Origin: Pseudomonas orientalis
GTDB taxonomy: Bacteria; Pseudomonadota; Gammaproteobacteria; Pseudomonadales; Pseudomonadaceae
NCBI RefSeq assembly: GCF_022807995.1
Contig: NZ_CP094351.1
Location: forward strand, 4,061,001 to 4,125,000
Direction: 5' to 3'
DNA: 64,000 bases
Part shown: positions 59,607 to 64,000 of the stretch, piece after piece
Layout of the letters: the number at the start of each line of letters is the position of its first letter
Numbering within the stretch: the stretch's first letter is position 1
Program-made: the position numbers and the translations under genes
The notes under the pieces: model-generated
What the model was told of the DNA's origin: nothing
The model's database searches: none
Seen by the model: the letters and a program-made list of their open reading frames with translations, nothing else

Positions 59607-60329
59607 ATGCTCAAATCCTGCATTGTCCTGGTCAGCGCACTTGCCGCTTGCCCTCTCGCCGACGCGCAAATCTTCCAGCGCGAATTGGGCGACTTCGACC
59701 TGAAATTGGGTACCGTCCCCAGCCGCACCATGGCCCAGGGCCTGGTCAAACCAACCTCCCCCGGCAGCGATGCGTTCCATGGCGGGCTGGACCTGAGTCA
59801 TGACAGCGGCCTGTATTTCGGCCAGTTTTCACCGAACATGGGGCTGTCCTCGCCCAGCACCCTTGAAGTCGATTCCTACATGGGCTTCAAACACCCCTTC
59901 GACCAGACCCTGGGCTACGAAGTGGGCTTGATCCACTACAGCTACCCCAAGGTCAGCCCCCTCGACAGCCAGGCGTTCTATGGTGGCCTGAATCTGCTGG
60001 GCAACCGTTTCGGCGTGTCCTTCAGTAACGACCCGGACCGCCAGGACAGCACGCTGTTTGCCGACCTCGGCGGCACCCAGCCCTTCGGCATCGGCGTCAG
60101 CATGAAGTACACCACCCATCAACTGGGCACACCGGTTTCAGTGGAGAACGGCGCCATCAGCAGTTTCAGCGATTGGTCGGTGCAACTTTCCCGGGCCTGG
60201 AAAGGGGTCGACCTGGACCTGATCTACAGCGACTCCAGCCTCAGCGGCGGTGACTGCTCGGCCTACTCCGGACACAATTCGCAATGTGACGGCCTGTTGA
60301 CCCTGAAGGCTGTCCGGTCGTTTTATTGA
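59607..60329 (+). CDS. TorF-like outer membrane protein
   Basis: A 240-residue exported protein with a signal peptide (about 1-20, ending ADA before QIFQREL). It has alternating beta strands and a C-terminal aromatic pair (VRSFY), consistent with a small outer membrane barrel of the TorF/putative porin family (GLDLSHDSGLYFGQFSPNM is the region typical for it). Function is unknown. GGAG lies 6 bases before the ATG. Followed within 70 bases by a lipoprotein gene in the same direction. Confidence 0.8.
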   Translation: MLKSCIVLVSALAACPLADAQIFQRELGDFDLKLGTVPSRTMAQGLVKPTSPGSDAFHGGLDLSHDSGLYFGQFSPNMGLSSPSTLEVDSYMGFKHPFDQTLGYEVGLIHYSYPKVSPLDSQAFYGGLNLLGNRFGVSFSNDPDRQDSTLFADLGGTQPFGIGVSMKYTTHQLGTPVSVENGAISSFSDWSVQLSRAWKGVDLDLIYSDSSLSGGDCSAYSGHNSQCDGLLTLKAVRSFY

Positions 60330-60395
60330 TGGGCTGAACTGTCGCACCCTGCGCAGGTTCACATGCATTAACCCCATCCGTGCAAGGACCCGCCC

Positions 60396-61262
60396 ATGTT
60401 GCGTCGGCTCAAACTTCTGGTGTTATTGCTCACCCTGAGCCTGGCGCTCGCCGGCTGCAACCGCGTGGGCCTGGCCTACCGCAATCTTGACGTGATCATC
60501 CCCTGGACCCTCAACGACTACCTGGACATGAACGCCGGGCAGAAGAGCTGGTTCAACGACACACTCAAGGAACACCTGGCCTGGCACTGCACCACGCAAT
60601 TGCCGGGTTACCTGGACTGGCTGGACCGCCTGCAACAGATGGTCGACAGCAATCAGGTCTCCGACGCCGCCTTGCAGGCCCGCACCGTCGAAGCCAAACA
60701 GGCAATCGCCGAGATCGCGCGTGAAATCACCCCGTCTGCGGTGCAACTGCTGCAAGGTCTGGATGATCAGCAGGTTAGAGAGATGAACGACGCCCTGGCC
60801 AAGGACCTGCGCAAGCGCCAGGACGAATACCTCAAGCCGCCGCTGGCCCAACAGATCAAGGAGCGCGCCGAGCGTATGAGCAAGCGTCTGGACGCCTGGA
60901 TCGGCCCACTCAGCGCCAGCCAGCAGCAACGGGTGATGGACTGGTCTGCCGCTTTAGGGGATCAGAACAGCGCGTGGATCGGCAACCGTGCCCATTGGCA
61001 GGCGCAATTCAGCGAAGCGGTGCAGCAGCGCAACAGTCCAGGGTTTGCGCAAAAAATGCAGCAGTTACTGGTGGACCGGGAAAGCCTTTGGACGCCCGAG
61101 TACCGGGCTGCCTATGCACAGACCGAAGCGGCGGCGCGTAGCCTGATTGTGGATTTGATGGCGCAGAGTACCGCGCAACAGCGCATGAAGCTGACCCAGA
61201 AAATCGATGGCGTACGTAACGACTTCAAGGCCCTCAAGTGCCTCAAGGCTGCCTCGATTTAA
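60396..61262 (+). CDS. DUF6279-type lipoprotein
   Basis: A 288-residue lipoprotein with lipobox LAGC (Cys about 21). The mature part is mostly helical, with conserved-looking NRVGLAYRNLDVIIPWTLND at its start, then Trp-rich helices (WHCTTQLPGYLDWLDRL). Pseudomonas lipoproteins of this type (DUF6279) have no known function. It lies just downstream of the TorF-like gene and may be co-transcribed. A REPIN-like repeat follows 23 bases after its stop. Confidence 0.82.
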   Translation: MLRRLKLLVLLLTLSLALAGCNRVGLAYRNLDVIIPWTLNDYLDMNAGQKSWFNDTLKEHLAWHCTTQLPGYLDWLDRLQQMVDSNQVSDAALQARTVEAKQAIAEIAREITPSAVQLLQGLDDQQVREMNDALAKDLRKRQDEYLKPPLAQQIKERAERMSKRLDAWIGPLSASQQQRVMDWSAALGDQNSAWIGNRAHWQAQFSEAVQQRNSPGFAQKMQQLLVDRESLWTPEYRAAYAQTEAAARSLIVDLMAQSTAQQRMKLTQKIDGVRNDFKALKCLKAASI

Positions 61263-61284
61263 ATGCCAGTCAGTTAAGGCTTTT

Positions 61285-61384
61285 TGTAGGAGCGAGCTTG
61301 CTCGCGAAAAATTCACAGGCACCGCGTTCATTCAGAAAGCACGCGTTATCGTTGACGTTTTTCGCGAGCAAGCTCGCTCCTACA
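61285..61384. repeat. REPIN of a third REP group (TGTAGGAGCGAGC)
   Basis: Inverted arms TGTAGGAGCGAGCTTGCTCG and CGAGCAAGCTCGCTCCTACA separated by about 45 bases; the flanking CGCGAAAA / TTTTCGCG also pairs. It is distinct from the two other REP groups in this window. Confidence 0.9.
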
Positions 61385-61408
61385 CTTCCCACAGCCTTAT
61401 GCGGGGCT

Positions 61409-61810
61409 TCAGATGGCGCCGCCGGCAATAGCGGCCTTGGAGGCCACGCTATCGAAGGTCGCTTCGTCCAGCGCATCTTCCTGTTGGTCCAGGACATGGC
61501 GTGGATGGTGTTCACCTGGAATGGAACTGTCGATCAGGGAAAGCAGGCTTGAACCTCGCGGGGTCAAAATGAAATTCTCGCCATTGCCGCGCTCTTCCTC
61601 CGGACGCGATTCGATAAATCCACGCTTGAGTAGCAGTGCTTCGTAATCCGCAGCCTCCTTTTTCAGCGCATCCAGATTGCCGACAGACTCGCCTGCCGTG
61701 GCCTTCTCGGCCGCTTCCTGCTCGGCATATTTGCGCGGGGCAAAGCTACCGTCGCCGTTTTGTACTTCATGCAGCAGACGCTCGATCAGATCCCAGTTGT
61801 AAGTCGTCAT
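61409..61810 (-). CDS. DUF2513-like small protein
   Basis: A 133-residue soluble protein starting MTTYNWDLIERLLHEVQN, resembling the opening of DUF2513 proteins (WDLI..LL.E). A middle helical acidic segment and a winged-helix-like part (YEALLLKRGFIES, then NFILTPRGSSLLSLI) suggest a DNA-binding-like fold. ATG 61810 has a strong GGAGG 7 bases upstream. Function is unknown; the upstream extension of the frame (to 62233) is antisense to the next gene and rejected. Confidence 0.68.
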   Translation of the reverse strand: MTTYNWDLIERLLHEVQNGDGSFAPRKYAEQEAAEKATAGESVGNLDALKKEAADYEALLLKRGFIESRPEEERGNGENFILTPRGSSLLSLIDSSIPGEHHPRHVLDQQEDALDEATFDSVASKAAIAGGAI

Positions 61811-61964
61811 CCTGATTCCTCCTGCAGGCCCACGAAAAAGTGGCCCGTCTGCAGGTGTGACACGCCGGGTCAGCCGCCGTTCAGCCTGATCGACGGGCGT
61901 CATTTCGCTGAACTTTCCCGACGTTCGCGCCCTCAACCGCACACAATCGCCAAGGAGGTCCCCC

Positions 61965-62240
61965 ATGAAACCCCTGATCAACCTGACCATCGCCGCCACG
62001 CTGCTGAGCAGCGTGCCCGCCTGGGCCTGCACGCCGGACGAAGCCACCGCCAAGCGCGAGCAACTCGCGCGGGAAGTGACCCGACTCACTGAGCAGAACC
62101 CGACCAAAGCCAAAGAGATGAATGACGAGTTGCAGAAAATGGACCTGGACACCGAAAGCGCGGAATTTCCCGATAAATGCCAGTTGATCGACGCCCGGCT
62201 CAAGGAATTGAAAGAAGCCGCCGACAAAGCCAAAAACTAA
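61965..62240 (+). CDS. Small exported helical protein
   Basis: A 91-residue protein with a signal peptide (about 1-21, SVPAWA before CTPDE). The mature part is a highly charged helical segment (QLAREVTRLTEQNPTKAKEM, then ELQKMDLDTES) with a possible disulfide between Cys about 22 and a later Cys (DKCQ). A Shine-Dalgarno AAGGAGG precedes the ATG, and a terminator follows. From memory it is a common small periplasmic protein in Pseudomonas of unknown role. Confidence 0.75.
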   Translation: MKPLINLTIAATLLSSVPAWACTPDEATAKREQLAREVTRLTEQNPTKAKEMNDELQKMDLDTESAEFPDKCQLIDARLKELKEAADKAKN

Positions 62241-62249
62241 AAGCCATAA

Positions 62250-62276
62250 AAAAACCGGACATCGTCCGGTTTTTTC
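62250..62276. terminator. Terminator between the small exported protein and RNA helicase genes
   Basis: AAAAACCGGAC-ATC-GTCCGGTTTTTT stem. It serves the convergent pair and is followed by T on one side and preceded by A on the other. Confidence 0.88.
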
Positions 62277-62289
62277 ATATCAAGCCATC

Positions 62290-63636
62290 TTACTCGGCAG
62301 CCGACGCTTCCGGCTTGCGGCGCTTGAGCGGGGCCATGCCGTCCTTGCTGACGAGCGACAGGTTGTCGGTCTTCGGCCGGTTGGCGATCTTGCGTTTGGT
62401 CGGCGACTTGGCGCCGGCTTTCTTCTTGTCGCCCTTGGCGTCGACTTTTTTCTTCTTCACCCCAACGGCCTTGCCCGACGCCTTGACCTTCTTCGGCCCG
62501 GTGTAGGTGCCTTTGACTTCCTTGATGGTACGGCGCTCGAACGATTGCTTCAGATAGCGCTCGATGCTCGACATCAGGTTCCAGTCACCGTGACAGATCA
62601 GCGAGATGGCCAAGCCATCATTGCCGGCGCGCCCGGTACGGCCGATACGGTGCACGTATTCGTCGCCACTGCGCGGCATGTCGAAGTTGATCACCATGTC
62701 CAGGCCGTCCACGTCGAGGCCGCGCGCGGCAACGTCGGTGGCGACCAGGATCTTCACGCCGCCGGCCTTGAGGCGGTCGATGGCCAGCTTGCGGTCCTTC
62801 TGGTCCTTTTCGCCGTGCAGCACGAACGCCTTGTATTCCTGCGCCACCAACCGGCCGTAGATGCGGTCGGCCGCGGCGCGGGTGTTGGTGAACACGATCG
62901 CCTTCTGATAGGTCTCGTTGGCCAGCAACCAATTGAGGATCTGTTCTTTATGCACGTTGTGGTCAGCGGTGACGATCTGCTGCCGCGTGGTTGCGTTCAG
63001 GTCGCTGACATTGTTGACCTGCAGGTGCTCGGGGTTGTTCAGCACTTTGGCGACCATGTCGCGCAGGGTCGAGCCGCCGGTGGTGGCGGAGAACAGCATG
63101 GTCTGCTGGCGGTTCACGCATTCAGCGACCAGGCGCTGCACGTCGTCGGCAAAACCCATGTCGAGCATGCGGTCGGCTTCGTCCAGCACCAGCACTTCGA
63201 CTTCCTTGAGGTCGAGGTTGCCGGCGTTGAGTTGCTCGATCATGCGGCCCGGGGTGCCGATCAGAATGTCCGGAACCTTGCGCAGCATGGCGGCCTGGAC
63301 CTTGAAGTCTTCGCCGCCGGTAATAATGCCGGACTTGATGAAGGTGAACTGCGAGAAGCGCTCCACTTCCTTCAGGGTCTGCTGGGCCAGCTCGCGGGTC
63401 GGCAGCAGGATCAGGGTCTTGATGCTGACGCGCACCTTGGCCGGGCCAATCAGGCGGTTGAGAACCGGCAGGACGAAAGCGGCGGTTTTGCCGCTACCGG
63501 TTTGCGCCGTCACCCGCAGGTCACGCCCCTGGAGCGCGAGCGGAATGGCCGCTGCCTGCACAGGCGTAGGCTCGACAAATTTAAGCTCGGCCACGGCTTT
63601 GAGCAGGCGTTCGTGCAGGGCGAATTGGGAAAACAC
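62290..63636 (-). CDS. DEAD-box ATP-dependent RNA helicase
   Basis: A 448-residue RNA helicase of the RhlE/SrmB-like group. Motifs in order: Q motif FVEPTPVQAAAIPLAL, Walker A TAQTGSGKTAA, LLPTRELAQQ, DEAD (LVLDEADRML), SAT (LFSATTGG), VATDVAARGLDVDG, and HRIGRTGRAGN. The C-terminal tail is Lys-rich (KKVKASGKAVGVKKKKVDAK), an RNA-binding extension. The start is GTG 63636 with GAGG 8 bases upstream; an earlier TTG (63660) is less likely. It probably aids RNA turnover or ribosome assembly. Confidence 0.93.
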   Translation of the reverse strand: MFSQFALHERLLKAVAELKFVEPTPVQAAAIPLALQGRDLRVTAQTGSGKTAAFVLPVLNRLIGPAKVRVSIKTLILLPTRELAQQTLKEVERFSQFTFIKSGIITGGEDFKVQAAMLRKVPDILIGTPGRMIEQLNAGNLDLKEVEVLVLDEADRMLDMGFADDVQRLVAECVNRQQTMLFSATTGGSTLRDMVAKVLNNPEHLQVNNVSDLNATTRQQIVTADHNVHKEQILNWLLANETYQKAIVFTNTRAAADRIYGRLVAQEYKAFVLHGEKDQKDRKLAIDRLKAGGVKILVATDVAARGLDVDGLDMVINFDMPRSGDEYVHRIGRTGRAGNDGLAISLICHGDWNLMSSIERYLKQSFERRTIKEVKGTYTGPKKVKASGKAVGVKKKKVDAKGDKKKAGAKSPTKRKIANRPKTDNLSLVSKDGMAPLKRRKPEASAAE

Positions 63637-63829
63637 GGGTGCTACCTCGAAGAAATACAAAATATCAGCTGCATAGGTTACCGGTTTCGGGCGTCCAAAC
63701 CGAGTTTCTTTACGCGAACGGTGCTAATCAGCTGCTTTTTTGTCAGCGGTTTTGTCCCTGGCATCAACTTTGTTGCACTTAAATGCTCTAATCGGGCCCG
63801 TGTCGTCTTACAGAAGAATCGGTTAACCC

Positions 63830-64000
63830 ATGGATATCAAACAGCTCTGGCTCAACGTCCAAGACCTTTGGGGCGCCCTCGATGAACACCCGGTCCTGCA
63901 TTCCAGCCTCGGCTTGCTGGTGTTGCTGGTGGTGGCTTTGGTGGTGGGGCGTGTGGCGCGTTACCTCATCCTGCACGCGGTCAAGCTGCTCGGCCGGCAA
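63830..64000 (+). CDS. MscS-family mechanosensitive channel, start only
   Basis: The plus-strand frame from ATG 63830 runs open to the right edge. Its 57 visible residues begin MDIKQLWLNVQDLWGALDE and include one hydrophobic segment (SLGLLVLLVVALVVGRVARY). The opening fits the YbdG-like MscS proteins next to RNA helicase genes, but the MscS core domain is not in view, so the family call is moderate. Confidence 0.6.
   Translation, partial: MDIKQLWLNVQDLWGALDEHPVLHSSLGLLVLLVVALVVGRVARYLILHAVKLLGRQ

Overview
The window looks like chromosomal DNA from the Pseudomonas fluorescens group. The genes are GC-rich and tightly packed. Most are recognisable Pseudomonas housekeeping or metabolic families, and as I remember the P. 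aeruginosa gene order several blocks match it (cobalamin/FadL/GPx block, purMN-hda block, cysM-rlmD-relA-mazG block, gbuA-PA1414-PA1413 block). The spacers carry many REP doublets of the kind seen in P. fluorescens-type genomes. No tRNA, rRNA, CRISPR array, transposase or prophage gene was seen.

Layout. 1-6.8 kb: recQ (cut by the left edge), a YecA/UPF0149 protein, a YbaN membrane protein and a very large transporter-like hybrid sensor kinase. 6.9-12.6 kb: rmuC, a Sel1-like protein, two small ORFs, a spacer with RNA-like hairpins, a FadL-type outer membrane transporter and an exported glutathione peroxidase. 12.6-14.4 kb: an MFS exporter with a coupled 39-residue membrane ORF, under a MarR repressor with clear palindromic operators. 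14.5-24.2 kb: the late cobalamin pathway on the minus strand in the order riboswitch-cobO-cobB-bluB-cbiB-cobD-cobQ-(repeat block)-cobU-cobT-cobC-cobS, most genes joined by ATGA-type overlaps. 24.3-33.2 kb: a PQQ-type sugar dehydrogenase lipoprotein, two NlpC/P60 lipoproteins, hda, an AI-2E family permease, a DUF2066 protein, purM-purN and a DUF3108 protein. 33.9-39.2 kb: a Fur-box-preceded operon encoding an IucA/IucC siderophore synthetase, an MFS exporter and a TonB-dependent receptor. 39.2-45.4 kb: DUF2058, mazG, relA, rlmD, cysM. 45.5-46.9 kb: a glycerophosphodiesterase-like gene behind a hrp-box-like promoter. 46.9-51.1 kb: a DTW protein and a guanidinobutyrate utilisation locus (LysR, gbuA, Na+/solute symporter). 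51.1-53.2 kb: an isolated fused NAD-domain/FAD-domain oxidoreductase. 53.6-64 kb: a PA1414-like microprotein, a LysR/MFS pair, an NCS1 permease, DUF2177, CvfB, small exported or unknown proteins, a DEAD-box RNA helicase and the start of an MscS channel.

How the genes work together. The cob block converts cobyrinate to adenosylcobalamin: CobB amidates, CobO adenosylates, CobQ makes cobyric acid, CobD and CbiB add the aminopropanol-phosphate arm, BluB supplies dimethylbenzimidazole, and CobU, CobT, CobC and CobS build the nucleotide loop. It is headed by a cobalamin riboswitch with a likely intrinsic terminator. The siderophore operon has synthesis, export and uptake in one transcript with terminators on both sides.

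Most notable: (1) the GDPD-like protein has a near-consensus hrp box (GGAACT-N15-CCACTTA) and an N-terminus that meets the usual type III effector rules, so it may be an undescribed effector; (2) the single-synthetase siderophore operon; (3) the NAD/FAD fusion protein; (4) a REPIN lying inside the cobB reading frame, so that REP sequence encodes the protein's C-terminus while the cobB/bluB overlap is kept.
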